A DNA stretch of 64,000 nt from positions 9,326,086-9,390,085 of the forward strand of contig CM021321.1 of the NCBI GenBank assembly GCA_010645155.1. Direction: 5' to 3'. This document shows, in pieces, positions 27,651 through 39,208 of the stretch. Made by a program: the position numbers and the translations under genes. Under the pieces are notes generated by a model. That model was given only the letters and a program-made list of their open reading frames with translations, was not told the origin of the DNA and searched no databases. Within the stretch, counting starts at the first letter, position 1. Every line of letters starts with the position of its first letter. The stretch comes from Tigriopus japonicus. Lineage: Eukaryota; Arthropoda; Copepoda; Harpacticoida; Harpacticidae.

Positions 27651-28264
27651 GTTCCACTGCTCCGGATTTATACATGTGTCAACGAAGATTAATTATTGAT
27701 ATATCTATGAACTGCTCTTTTGCCATTGCAACACATCATCTACATTCCATTGCTCGAGAATAGATCATGAATTATTACCAGAAGTGTTTGTCCAGTTTGA
27801 GCTGGATTTTCTAGCACCCACCACAAACCAGAATATTCGAACATTACTTTTTTTCAATTTGTTCAAGGAAAAATGCAAGAACGTCCATGACATTTGAGTT
27901 CAAAAGTACGATTTGCCTTTATTGCACGCAAGGATTCATACATTGATAATGTAGATGGGCAGAGATACCCAAATTGGAAGGAAGAGGTCTGACAATATAA
28001 AGATTGCGGAGTGTGAGTGTGTGTGTGCATAAGAATATACTGTATATATCATGATGAAACTTTCTCCTCCATCGAAACGATGAGATATCGAGAGCAGTTC
28101 TTCTTGTTTGTCTTTTCTTTCTGAATGATACATGAAAAATCTTAAAGAAGCGAGGTATAAAATTCACAAGACATGATTGAAGCAGATAAGGGGAATGTAG
28201 TTAAGATTGTAAGTGAGAAGAAAAAGGAGAGACAAGGATTGGAAAGAGAGAGTGAATGAATGAT
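27651..28264. other. Convergent intergenic region, CLC and PAQR3-like 3' ends
   Basis: About 0.6 kb between two stop codons facing each other. It contains the 3' untranslated regions of both genes and a short GT-rich run near 28010-28030. No further gene is visible. Confidence 0.6.
27918..27923 (-). promoter_or_regulatory. Candidate polyadenylation signal AATAAA for the PAQR3-like gene
   Basis: TTTATT on the + strand reads AATAAA on the - strand, about 345 bases after the PAQR3-like stop. It is the nearest consensus signal I see in the right orientation. Confidence 0.5.
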
Positions 28265-29203
28265 TTAGAATCCCAAAGCTATCTGTCTCAGTTCGTCTTC
28301 ATTGGGGGGAGTTTCGCAACCCGTGGACAAGCGAAAGAGAGCGAATGTAACCCCAGTATGATGCCAAAAGAGTAGGGCCAAGAATATCAAAAGGTGCCAC
28401 CATTGATGGGAGTGTCCCACGATATCCACCAATCCCGGAATGAAGCGCTCAGGTAGCTTTGTAATGTAGAACAGGAAGGCGACGCCACAAATCCCATACA
28501 TGATCATGATCCTGGGAAACATGACCGACACCAAACCATTGGAGAAGCCTCCACTCAAATAGATGTAGTGCAGGGTGGGCACGAAACCATAGATGGCCCA
28601 AACCGTGAACAATCCAATGCGGATATGGGCATACTCCTCCTTGGCAAACTTTGGGTGAGCTTGCATTCCCGCGGCAATCATGAAGATTCCCCCTACCGTG
28701 ATGAAGTAGAAGTTGCGCCAGGATTCGTGGCACCAAAAAGCGTAGTGGATCCCGGAGAGATAAGTGGCCAAAAGGGCCAAAGTGATCCCAGCCAAGTCCC
28801 AAGATAGACATCTTCGGGACACTCGTTCCGAATGGCATGTGAACGTGTGGAACAGACTAGAGAGAATCATACAGGCTTGATAGCACAATAGCATGCCCGT
28901 TAGCACCAGGAGATCAACGGAAGAAACCAAATGGGTTGGAATCGTGAGGAAATCACGGATGAGTAGACCCACAAAGAAGAAGAACCCAATCAAATGGGTC
29001 CAGATGTTGACCGTCTCATTATGGAAGGTGAACGTACTCCGAAGACAAGCGATCAGGTTCATGGATCCCCGATAACCGGAACGGATAAACGGATTGGATC
29101 GCTGATAGGGATCCACTTCATCGATCTTGTACAATCGCTTGCTAACCATGATTGTTGAGGCTGAAGGCGTGGACCTCCGACGTCGCAACTCACTTGCACT
29201 CAT
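28265..29203 (-). CDS. PAQR-family seven-helix membrane protein, PAQR3-like
   Basis: Single exon, 312 residues, from the ATG at 29203 (MSASELRRRRSTPSASTIMV). A cytosolic, basic N-terminus is followed by DPYQRSNPFIRSGYRG and the PAQR signature FTFHNETVNIWTHLIGFFFF. Seven hydrophobic segments follow. The metal-site residues typical of the family are present: H in SSLFHTFTCHSE, D in LSWDLAGITLAL, and two His in VGHSHQWWHLL. Overall spacing and motifs (IPTLHW-like VPTLHYIYLSGG, YITKLPERFIPG) match PAQR3, the Golgi protein that sequesters Raf and affects lipid signalling in vertebrates, more than AdipoR. Function here is inferred from family. The leader upstream has a stop immediately preceding the ATG (TAAATG). 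Confidence 0.9.
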   Translation of the reverse strand: MSASELRRRRSTPSASTIMVSKRLYKIDEVDPYQRSNPFIRSGYRGSMNLIACLRSTFTFHNETVNIWTHLIGFFFFVGLLIRDFLTIPTHLVSSVDLLVLTGMLLCYQACMILSSLFHTFTCHSERVSRRCLSWDLAGITLALLATYLSGIHYAFWCHESWRNFYFITVGGIFMIAAGMQAHPKFAKEEYAHIRIGLFTVWAIYGFVPTLHYIYLSGGFSNGLVSVMFPRIMIMYGICGVAFLFYITKLPERFIPGLVDIVGHSHQWWHLLIFLALLFWHHTGVTFALFRLSTGCETPPNEDELRQIALGF

Positions 29204-30548
29204 TTATGGATCATCATCTTGGGAACGCTTCCAACTTGTTGTCGGCTCGAATTTGACCTCTCTCTCGCATGCCTTCAAGGAACAACTGAATGTATTCAAC
29301 AAGACAAGGACGATGTCGATTTGATTCGCAGTCACCAAATGGACAAACAGGTCTGAGGCTTTGACACCGTGCTTCTCAAGATGGAATACATTTCTTTCCT
29401 CATCCTCCACCACCAAGTTTGGACGAGCACGAGAGCAAGTTGCAAGGCTGCAACAAGCTGTCACAGGTTCGAGGGTACTTGATGATGGCGTGGTCGTCGC
29501 TCTCTCATGCTTCTTTTTTCTCAATGATCTCTTGACTAGAGTCTGAAAAATCGAGCCAGGACGAGTGAACTGCGTATTTTTGATCTGCGTTCCTATGTCG
29601 ATATGTATGTTGTTGGCCTCATTGCTTGAGGCAATCGCCGATGCTTTTTGGATGGTTGGTTACGTATTTGTTCACAATCTGATATCTAGCGCGGTTGCGT
29701 AACCTTCGATTCACGTAGGTCTTGAAACTAGCCAAGCCACGGACACTCCTGAATTATGATTAAAATAAACTTAAAAGAGGAAAAGCGCAAGTCAAATATT
29801 GATCACAGCTCGTTGTCAGATCTGAAGGCTAAATGTCATTCCTCTCGTACGAAAACGGACAGACAGCACTCTTTGACTCTCTCTCATGCCTTCTTCACTT
29901 CTGAAGCATGTCCTATTTATAGAGCCTTGGTTTTTTCGTATGCTTCTCTAAGAAGGAAGAAGGACATGCAAAGGCCGTCGGAGTAAGGACTGGACTAGGA
30001 CTACATACATAGGTGACGCTCCCGCAACCTTGTTCGTCTTCGTCGTTTCCTTCCCTATTTCAAGGAGATTGAGATCCGCTCCACTAAGTGGAAAGGACCC
30101 TCGCCAATGCAATGCAGCTTTTCCCCCTCTTCCACAGAATCCTTCCCTCCCGTCCCAGCACCTGCTATGCTTTGTATCCTCATCGCGGTCTCTCTTGGCT
30201 GGTTATCGATTTTCACCAAAGCTTACACAGGAGCTCGGGTGGTTGCGTCCATTAACGACATTTGGAGAGGATGAAGAGGACAGAGGAGGAGGTGGTGGTG
30301 GAGGTGGTCGTAGAAAGCCCCTTTCTCCTCTCCTCAAGTCTCGACCTAGCCACCAAATGTGCGCCAGATGGATGGATGGATCAGGCTGACGGGTACCCTC
30401 TGTCTAGGTGGTGGGGGATAGGGGGAAATGGCTGGGAATTGGTGATGCATAGTTGGCTTGCGGCGGTGGCTGGTCTCAGAGGGAACCTCTTGGAAGGAAG
30501 GGGGAAATGGTTGCTTGGTCATTCCACTGAAGACACCAATGTGAGATC
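29204..30548. other. Divergent intergenic region between the PAQR3-like and zinc-finger genes
   Basis: It should contain both promoters and 5' leaders. Visible features are a purine-rich GAGGAGGTGGTGG run near 30280-30310 and several CTCTCT/TCTTC runs. Open stretches in several frames here look like low-complexity leader sequence, not proteins. Confidence 0.5.
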
Positions 30549-32947
30549 ATGGCAGCGACGAAAGTGAAAAAAGCTAGTCTCAAGGTGGATTTCCCTTGTT
30601 CCATTTGTGAAAGCCGGTTTCCCAACCCAAGGGACCTGGGGACTCATATTCTATCCGAGCATTGCGATGACAAACAAACGTCGCCCAAGAGCCCCCAACC
30701 GCCTGAGGTGGCCCCATTGACGAAAAAATCCCCGTCTTTGGGGGCACATTTCATGAATTGGTCCACTGCGAGCCAAGAAGCGACACCTATACCGGCAGCG
30801 GTAAAAGCCATCCAAATGCCCTTGGGGGAACCGAAAAATATCGTGGTAAGTGGACCGATCATGACCACATTTGCCGCCCCCAATCCACCAATTGGGAATG
30901 TCATAGCACTGCCACGCCCACCGACGGCAGAGGAGCAGAAGCAAAAGTTCATCATTCTGAAAGTGGACGAACATCTAACCAGATATGTTTGCCTTCTATG
31001 CCAGAAGGAATACACGTCTCGTTACAATATTCGGATGCATATGAACATGCATAGCGGTAAAAATGTTCATACCTGTGACTTCTGCGGCCGCTTTTTCGCC
31101 CATAAACACGTTTTTGAGTCCCATGTGCGGACTCATACGGGAGAAAGACCCTTTTCGTGCAACAAATGCGGACGAAGTTTTGGCGATCGAAGCAATCGTC
31201 TGTCTCATCAAAAGAAATGCAAAGGAGAACCAGATCAATCCATCGGCAATGTCAAGAGCAATACTATTGTTATCAACAATTTAAGGAACAACAATCATAA
31301 CAACAACAACAACAACAATATTAATGGAAACAATGGGACAGGCAACATGAACAACAATGGTCAAAATAATGAAGTTTATGAATATTTGGAAGTGGGTCAG
31401 ATCAAAAGTGAAGATGAAGATGAAGACGAGGAAGAGGAAGATCTGGAAGAAATTGAAGAAGAAGAAGACATGGATGATGGTGGTGGTGAGGAGGGAGATG
31501 ATAACGACGACGATCAAGATATGGCTGGAAAGTTCGAGCCTCAAATCGTGTCGGTAGAAAGCATTGGTCAAAACGGAATCAACGATGACAGCGACGACGT
31601 TATCGTTCCCAATGAGAAAATACTTAATGAACTTGATTACGACGATATCATTGACGACAGTTTATACGATGAAGATCTCGAGGAGATCCAAATCGAACCT
31701 GACATCATTGATTACGACGATGACATGGACACGGATCAAGATACGAATCCTGCTGACAAATCCGGAGTGACGGTCCAAATGTATGAAGAGCCGCAATCCG
31801 GATTCAAAGTGGAAAATCCCAGTTTCTCTTGCAGTTTTTGCCATGAAAAATTCAAGGAGCAACGCGTTCTTCTAAAACATTTGAAGACTCATCTCAAATT
31901 CTCAAAAATTCCATCCCAAACGGATTTAAACATCGGATATACCAAACAAGGCATTCCCAAAGGTCAGTTCATGTGCTTGTTCTGCGGCAAATTGTTCGTC
32001 AAAGAGGAACAAGTCAAGATTCACAAGAACGTTCACCTCGATGAGAACTCGTACAATTGTCGCTTCTGCAATCAAATGTTTTCCAACTTTAAAGTGTTTG
32101 AAGATCACATGAAAACCCACGGCGACGCCAACAAAATGAACTGTGTCCATTGCAACGCCCCCTATGCCAGTCGACACGCCCTGGTTCAACACCAGATGAC
32201 CTGTTCCATGAACTTGGATGTTCGAACCAGCAGAAAACGCCCACCCAATCCACAACAAAGCGTGACGGTTTCTCTCCAATACGCAAGTAGTCCGGAAGCC
32301 AAGCCCATCCCGGCATTAACGCCCATCGCACCCAAAATGCCCTCAGTTTCCATCACTCCTCTTCAACCCACACCCATCACGGTCACTTTGCCCACTGAAC
32401 CGGTTCCCATGGCCTCGGTCACGCCCAAAGAACTGCGCAAATCGCCACGAACTCCTGGTTTCGCCAAGATCAAATCCAATCCGGTGGAGATCCCAAGTTC
32501 CGATGGTTACAAACCGGATAACAACTCGAATAATGTTATCAATAGGAACGACATTCAACCTCCACCCAATGATCATGAACTGGTCCAAGGGTTTTGCCAA
32601 AGACGATTGGTCAATGGTCAAACCAGATTGATCTGTGTGACCTGTGGTAAACATTACACAACCATGTATAACATGAGACAACATAGGAACATTCACACCG
32701 GTAAAGGACTTCATAGTTGCCGGTTCTGCGGCAAATGTTTCACGCATAAGCACATTTGGGAGGTAAGTTAAAACTTTGCGTGGACAATTATGGGTAGGTC
32801 AATATCGAGATTGCATTTTAATTTCAGACTCATGAGCGGATTCACACAGGGGAAAAGCCTTTTAAATGTAACCATTGCTCCAAAGGATTCGCAGATCGGA
32901 GCAACTACAACAGCCATCGGAAACTCTGTTCAGGAGCCCAGTCATAA
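30549..32947 (+). CDS. C2H2 zinc-finger protein with 11 fingers
   Basis: Exons 30549-32762 and 32828-32947 (65-bp intron inside the tenth finger, GGGAG|gtaag ... tttcag|ACTCAT) give 777 residues. Finger 1 (about C17) stands alone. Fingers 2-4 begin near C148, finger 5 near C428, fingers 6-8 near C476 and fingers 9-11 near C696 to the end. Three times the order is C2H2, C2H2, then a C2HC finger ending in Cys (for example [24 protein letters not shown]). Classic HTGE(R/K)PF linkers occur between fingers 3-4 and 10-11. Between the clusters lie an Asn-rich run, a long Asp/Glu stretch (about 280-325) and a Pro/Thr-rich region with TPK/SPR sites. It is probably a nuclear DNA-binding regulator. I cannot assign an orthologue. 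Confidence 0.9.
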
Positions 32948-33440
32948 TAATTGCAACTCAAAAATACTCTTCGTTGACGATACTCTAGTTAAAAAAGAAG
33001 CTCATACCGACTTCTTTACTCCAATCTAGTCTTTATACGTGTCCCACTTCAACGCATCTAGTCCTCCTTTTTTTCATTTTGTACCGTATTTTTTGAAGAT
33101 TTCGCTCCACTATTTTAGCTACATACGAATGATACCGATAATAAAAAGTCAGATGTTGTGATTCGGGTCGGTGTTTTTAATGATAAAATCAAAGTCGGAT
33201 GGATTGAGACTGAGAAAGCGTTCTATTAATGAGTCACTTAAGGGAAAAAACGGGAGGTCTATCAATGAACCAATCCGGTTGGTATGCAGGAACCATTACC
33301 TGAATAATGTGTGGGACTTTAGCGGGAGATTAATAGGAGTGAACCAAACGTAAATGGGCGCGGCAAAGAACGCACACACGGTTTGGCAATTGAAATCTGA
33401 CATTCGAGAATCATCTGTATACACTCAAGCCTCCATTGAT
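32948..33440. other. Convergent intergenic region, zinc-finger and LAMP 3' ends
   Basis: About 0.5 kb between two facing stop codons. It holds the zinc-finger 3' untranslated region with its poly(A) signal at 33140-33145 and the LAMP 3' end. Nothing else is recognisable. Confidence 0.6.
33140..33145 (+). promoter_or_regulatory. Polyadenylation signal AATAAA (zinc-finger gene)
   Basis: A consensus hexamer about 190 bases after the zinc-finger stop codon, in the right orientation. Confidence 0.6.
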
Positions 33441-34358
33441 CTACACGCTTTGATATCCCCGTTGACGGCTTCGACGACGACCCAACAAATAAGCCACCAA
33501 AACCACCACCACCAAAATGGCCAAAGCGGCTCCCACCACAATGGGCACCACATCATTGGGCTCATAATCGCAATCCATAGGAATCTGTAACAAAAACCCA
33601 TCAACGTCCATCCCAAACCAACTTTTTTTAAAAAAAGCCCTCAAACTCACCTGGAATCCTTGGGCGGGCGATTCTTTGGTCCTGAAAGCATCCACTTGAA
33701 CATGAAGTGCGGATACAGTGGTGTTCATCAAGGTCTGACCTTGCTTCGGTTCATCGGGGAAATCATAATGAAGATGGGTGTACATGGAAATCTGTCCGAT
33801 ATCCGAACACAAATAAGATCGGCCTACAGGCACCTTAAACATGAAATGTTCGCTGGCCAATAAACCCGTATCCACATCCAAATAAGAGCTAACATTCATG
33901 GTCTTATTGGTTTTCGGGTCCATTTGACTAAATCGAGCCATTTCAAACGTGCCATACATCTGCCGAACGCCATAACCGGGAACGGCCGAATCGTTCTTAT
34001 TCATGGTGGCGAAAACCACCGTGAAATTGCGATACAAATTGACACTTGAGTCATTCAAGGCCGGATTGGACCAATCAAACGACAAAATTTGAGAGTCATT
34101 CCCGCATTGACGTTGAGATTTGTCCACAATGGCATTCACGGGCAAGTCTAAAGTGAAAGTTGTCGTGTTTGCGGGTTTATCTTGATGTTCCGAAAATTTC
34201 GAGGAGTTAGGGAAGGGAACGGTGAATTCCATGGCAAATTGGGCCAAGATGCAGTCGCCCACGGTCCAATTACCCACATCAGGGGCTAGAGCTTGAGGCG
34301 GGGAGGCCAATGCCACGCCCATGGTCAGGGAGAAGGCCAGGAGAGCCTGGATTCGCAT
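33441..34358 (-). CDS. Lamp1: Lysosome-associated membrane glycoprotein (LAMP family)
   Basis: Exons 34358-33651 and 33584-33441 give 283 residues. The 66-bp intron (CCAG|gtgagt ... gttacag|ATTCC) is itself open and in frame, but removing it restores family spacing before the membrane helix. The start [18 protein letters not shown] is a signal peptide. The luminal part is one LAMP domain with four cysteines and many N-glycosylation sites (NWT, NSS, NTT, NDS, NFT, NKT, NVS, NTT). A single membrane helix ([24 protein letters not shown]) is followed by a short basic tail ending GYQSV, the YxxΦ lysosomal sorting signal (GYQTI in vertebrate LAMP1). Vertebrate LAMP1/2 have two luminal domains; the single domain here is like CD68 or invertebrate LAMPs. 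An in-frame ATG 71 codons upstream (34571) would bury the signal peptide, so I prefer 34358. Confidence 0.92.
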   Translation of the reverse strand: MRIQALLAFSLTMGVALASPPQALAPDVGNWTVGDCILAQFAMEFTVPFPNSSKFSEHQDKPANTTTFTLDLPVNAIVDKSQRQCGNDSQILSFDWSNPALNDSSVNLYRNFTVVFATMNKNDSAVPGYGVRQMYGTFEMARFSQMDPKTNKTMNVSSYLDVDTGLLASEHFMFKVPVGRSYLCSDIGQISMYTHLHYDFPDEPKQGQTLMNTTVSALHVQVDAFRTKESPAQGFQVSLRAFFKKSWFGMDVDGFLLQIPMDCDYEPNDVVPIVVGAALAILVVVVLVAYLLGRRRSRQRGYQSV

Positions 34359-36033
34359 GTTGAACTTGGGCGGAAATGGAGAGCAAGAGTGAGAATGAAA
34401 CGCCTCTCTTGGATGAAACAGATGATGGAGTGAGCGAGTAGCGTAGCTAGAATAATGGAGACAGGAACGCGGTTTTTGGCAAAAGTTTTGGGCCAGAATT
34501 GGAGGGACAAAGAGACAGATGTTCTGGTGAATACGAGCGTCTTGTTTTAAGATGAGAAGTAGAGAAATCATGGGTTGGAATGCGTAAAGTGAGAAGTTGA
34601 AGATGTGTTAGTGAAGATATGGATTTAGAAATGTAGAAGATCTCAATACAACTTTTGTGAAGTTGCAGAAGTTGCTTAAATGGAAGAAGCCAAATCAGCT
34701 CTGCAAGAGATAAGTATTAACATAAAACCACGGAATGCATGAGTATCTTTTGCTTTTAGAATATTTTTTTTTGTCTAGCCCAACGTTAACATTTGGTAAA
34801 TAACACACCTTAATATTAGAGGAAGTCTTAATGCAAAAAAGTTTGACACCTAACGGATAGCATTTTATATCCATTGAAAACTTTGATGCTCCAGTTCAAT
34901 ATATTCATGCAAAGCCACGACGTTACGAAAAAAATAAACGCGAAAGTTTGGCTTATTAATAATGTTTGCAGCGACACTGAGACTGGTTTTTGTTGCCAAG
35001 CTCTTTGACAAGAAATCTTTGGAAACAGCTCTGACAATGATGCTGATAATGACATTTTTTTCATATTTTGATCGTCTTTATACTATTGTAAATATATAGA
35101 AGTATAATTTTCAATTTATCTTCAATTGATTTAATCAAGTTTCCTTCCCTCTGATTTCACATGGTCTTCATGATATGCTCTTTGTTAGTTGGCACTTGTC
35201 CGGTAAGCAGCCTTGTTTTGTAAGAATTAGTTGTGTAGTTTATGGTTGAGTCTGTGATTGGGAACAAAAGTTTTTGGGTTTTTTAGACATCAACGCAAAA
35301 AGAGAATACATTGGCCCACAGAATTCGGCACAAGGAATAACGAAGCAAGAACAAAGTGACATGCGCAAGCAAGTGCTTAAAATGAACCAAGATACCACGG
35401 GTTTTGCAACAAACCAAACACGAGTGGACCCCTAAATACAAAAAATGTACAAGATAACACTTTTTAGGACTCAAAGAAACAGCAACTTCATGGGAGAAAC
35501 TTCATCCCATCTCATGAGCTCTTTTGGAATCGGTAGCTAAGAAATTTTTTCTTGTTTTTTTCAGTTTTTAAAAAAATCACGAAACCTTGTATGTGCCATC
35601 CCAAGGAACCGATGTCAGATGGCAGCTTTTTGGGTACTACCTTGTATCCCTAGACCCAATCACACGTCACTTTTACCCCAAAATACGTTTTCAGTGTAAA
35701 TTGACTTTGTCTTAATAAGAAAAAGCTATGTGAAGTACACGGTTGTATTAAAGTAGAGTCCTTTAAACTTTGATAGTGTCTTGTTACAAAACAAGACGAT
35801 GATCTAATTTTCGGTCATAATATTTTGCTTCTGTAGTAGCAATAGTTGAAATGATACTTCTTTCCCATGAGCTTCTTTTGTTTCATGTGATTATTGACAA
35901 AGTCAAAAATTGATAGGTAAATTGCAAAAACTTATTTAAAGAGCTTCTGTCATATATACAATGAGTACAAAATATCAAAACTTTTTTACAAAGTTAGGCA
36001 TAACAGTCTGTAGCATTGTCAGCCTAATGAGTG

Positions 36034-36192
36034 ACTAAGGCTCGGAGACATATTCAGTTTTTCTGTGGAGCAGAAATTCCAGACGTTCCAAGGAGTAGGG
36101 TCAGCTGACGATCAGCCAACAGCAAACACTACGTTGTGAAACGTCTGGGATTCTGCTCCACAGCAAAACTGAATATTTATCCGAGGCTTACG
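36034..36192. mobile_element. 159-bp inverted-repeat MITE with ~55-bp arms
   Basis: The left arm (ACTAAGGCTCGG...CTGTGGAGCAGAA...CCAGACGTT) and the inverse of the right arm (CGTAAGCCTCGG...CTGTGGAGCAGAA...CCAGACGTT) match over about 55 bases. The flanks are taatgagtg (36025-36033) and taatgactg (36193-36201), a 9-base duplication with one difference. The central spacer of about 50 bases has no coding capacity. A 9-bp duplication fits Mutator-like elements. Confidence 0.75.
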
Positions 36193-38023
36193 TAATGACT
36201 GCTAGGAATACGCAACTTCACCAGGGCTGCCAGGTAATTGTTCAACAAAAAAGTCATTTCACATGACAATGCAATAATGTGCACAAGGAAAACGCTCTAA
36301 TGGCTTCAATTGATGTTCTAAATATTCACCAATTAATTTCGTATCTAGTTAGATTAAGTTTTCCTAAAAAGTAAGAAACTCAATCCAAATCAGCGTGGAG
36401 ATTCATCAAGAGCTGACATTACCGAGTCAATTCACAGCAGCACTGGGCTTGAACACGCATTGAGGTTTAAGGAGAACAATAAGGTTATCTTCCAACACCA
36501 GGTTTTGGCCAGTCTTGGCCTTCAAAGGCTAAAAAGGTCAAACATTATGCTTTCAAAGGCAAGCTGAAATCATGAGCGTCAATTTGGTAGTAAACAGTGC
36601 ATAGGTAATGTTGCCTCAAACAGGTCGAACCCAAGAACCACAGTACAATAAAACCAACGTCTTGGAACCAAAATGGCACATGCGCGTACTCTTTTATTAT
36701 AGCGCTCTAGTTCCAGTGAGTACTTAGAGAGCCATTTTATGTACTATGTTCTTGCACCTTCTATGAGTCATTCACAAACTTTTGGCTTTTATTTTACGTT
36801 TCATTGTGCAACCTGTAACTCAAACTTGAAGTTTATTGTTATCCAGATCAACTAATATTGTTTCAGTTTGTCACACGAATGAAAAAAGCATAGTACTAAA
36901 AGTTTCATCCCACCCCTTTTTGAGTGTGTCTGAAAATGATCACTCTGAGTCATGCAAGAGTAGAGAAAAGGGGGGGCTTCTCCTTTTCTCTTTTTCTCTC
37001 TCATCTCCTTGTTCTCTTAAGGGTGACTGATAGTAGGTCTAAAAGCTAGTACTTGAAACTTACAATTACATTGTAATAAGTCAAATATATGATATTTTAA
37101 AATGTTAACATCAAATTTCAGTGCAAATATCTATAATTTTCCTAATGGCCGGTTATTTTAAAGCCCTGGGGTGGGATGAGAGCCATTCAAACTTAGTAAT
37201 ATGGCTTTACTATTTTTCAACTTTTACACCAATGGTTTTGCGCATTCTGCCACCAGGTGTCGTGAATTGGGGCCGAATCGTGAAACTCAATAGTTACAAT
37301 TAGAACACTATAGTTAGAATTTAAACATAGCACATGTTGACACAATCCGTGTCAAGAGTAATAATAGGCTACAATACGTGACAGCCCAGTGGATGATCTG
37401 AAACAACACTTCACTTTCAGTTGTTTTGATCAATATTCTTTCGACAAATTATTGATGAAATATACCTTTAAATTGTTGGGAGGTAGTTAAGCAAATCAAG
37501 TATTCTTGAATACAAAAGGAACCGAAATGATAAACGAAGAACTATTTCCAGAATTCTAGCAATGAAGTTTATCAAGTCTTTGTTCAACATTTGTGGACGT
37601 GATGAGGGAGTACCCAGCCCTATACAAATGATTTCTTATATCTCTGTTTCATTTGACGTTCAAAAAGAGTTTGTTTCAAGGTAAATGTTTAATTTGCATT
37701 TAATGCATCATACTTTTGGACGACATGGATATAAATTTCGTATTCTTACATTTTTAAAAGATTTTGAGACGCCTAAAATTCAACTCAAAGACAATGTAGG
37801 TTGTGATATTGACCATGGAAGCTAAATCTAACTCCGATGCAAGGAGAAATATTTCTAGTATGCCGGAAAATTATTTTCAAAGCACATTTTCGGAGGCGTT
37901 AGGGAAAGCCCTTCCTAAAAATGAAACTAGTAGATTGAAGAACGGAGAAAGGCAAGACTTTGATAAAAGCGTTTCCTTTGAATCAGTTCGTTTTCAACTC
38001 TTGCGTAGTCTGCGCTATTTCAC

Positions 38024-39208
38024 TAGCGATAGGGCTCATAACCGAAACCGAAAGTTTCGGCCGAAAGAGGGCTTAATCGAAACCGAAAGCAACTGGCTAC
38101 AAAATTGGATAAATGCAAGATCCACCTTAAAAAATGAAATTGCTCATATGTTCGATATTCAGACCTGTTCAAGATACTTTGAAAAAGTATCTAGATAAGA
38201 TAGTATTTTCCGCAAAGTATCTAGATAAAGATAGTTTAAGATACTTTCCTGAAAAAGTATCTAGATAAAGATACTTTAAGATACTTTCCCGAAAAAAGTA
38301 TCTAGATAAAGATACTTGAAGATATTTTCCCGAAAAAAGTATCTAGATAAAGATACTTTAAGATACTTTCCCGAAAAACTATCTAGATAAGATACTTCAA
38401 GATACTTTTCACACAACATATCTAGATAAGATACTTCTAGATACTTTTCTTCATTATGCATAATGTCAAATTATTTGTGCATTATGCACATTGAAAGTGG
38501 ATGCATTATACATATTAAGACTTGAGAGTGGACGCATTATGCACATTGAGAGTGGATGCATTGTGCACCCTTCCTCAAAGTGGATAATGAATACATCCTC
38601 AGATTCCTCACTCAATGTGCACAATGTGTCCACTCTTAAGTCTCAACATGCATAATGTATCCACTTTCAATGTACATAATGCACAAGTAATTTGACATTA
38701 TACATTATGAAGAAAAGTATCTAAAAGTATCTAGACAATGCATAATGGATGCTTTAACACAAAAGATTGAGAGAACACATTATCTAGATAAAGATAGTTC
38801 AAGATAGTTTTCCAAAAAAAAGTATCTAGATAAAGATATTTCAAGATAGTTTTTCGAAAAAAGTATCTAGATAAAGATATTTTAATATACTTTCCCGAAA
38901 AAAGTATCTAGATAAAGATATTTTAAGATACTTTCCCGAAAAAAGTATCTAGATAAAGATAAAAGATAAACTATCTTTTATCTTTTATCTTTATCTTTTA
39001 TCTAGATAAGATAATTGAACAGGTCTGTCGATATTGGGTAATCGCAAATTTTGAAAAATTGGAAAACTTAAATTTCAGAGGTTTTTGGACCAAATATTTT
39101 TCGATTTTGTTGTCAAACTCTATCTTTTTTAGTGCTTGTCTGCTTTTGGTTTCGGTAGCCATGACCGAAACGGAAATTTCGGCCGAAAGCGCTTTCGGTC
39201 CATCACTA
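38024..39208. mobile_element. hAT-like MITE (TAGTGAT family), copy 1, interrupted by another element
   Basis: The outer parts (38024-38159 and 39028-39208) align with the intact 340-bp copy at 47288-47627, including CATAACCGAAACCGAAAG and the right end CTTTCGGTCCATCACTA. The left end is mutated to TAGCGAT. The flanks are tatttcac (38016-38023) and tatttcaa (39209-39216), 7 of 8 identical. The difference in length from the intact copy is explained by the 868-bp insertion at 38160-39027. The CCGAAA/TTTCGG words form subterminal repeats. Confidence 0.85.
38160..39027. mobile_element. Satellite-like repeat element nested inside the hAT-like MITE (8-bp duplication)
   Basis: It starts CAGACCTGTTCAAG and ends TTGAACAGGTCTG, a perfect 12-13 bp inverted pair, and is flanked by the exact octamer TCGATATT (38152-38159 and 39028-39035). 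Both flanks of its interior consist of tandem ~42-bp units containing AAGTATCTAGATAAAGATA and TTAAGATACTTTCCCGAAAA. The middle (about 38455-38720) is a separate long imperfect palindrome built from TGCATTATGCACATT-like words. No protein is encoded. The ends and the duplication mark it as a non-autonomous DNA transposon, hAT-type by duplication length, whose body has become satellite-like. Confidence 0.85.

Noticed and set aside
29204..29524. 106-codon open stretch immediately before the PAQR3-like ATG
   Set aside because: No ATG within it; it ends in a stop adjoining the true start and is most likely 5' leader.
31281..31571. Hydrophobic antisense frame inside the zinc-finger gene
   Set aside because: It mirrors the Asn/Asp/Glu-rich codons of the sense strand and is not an independent membrane protein.
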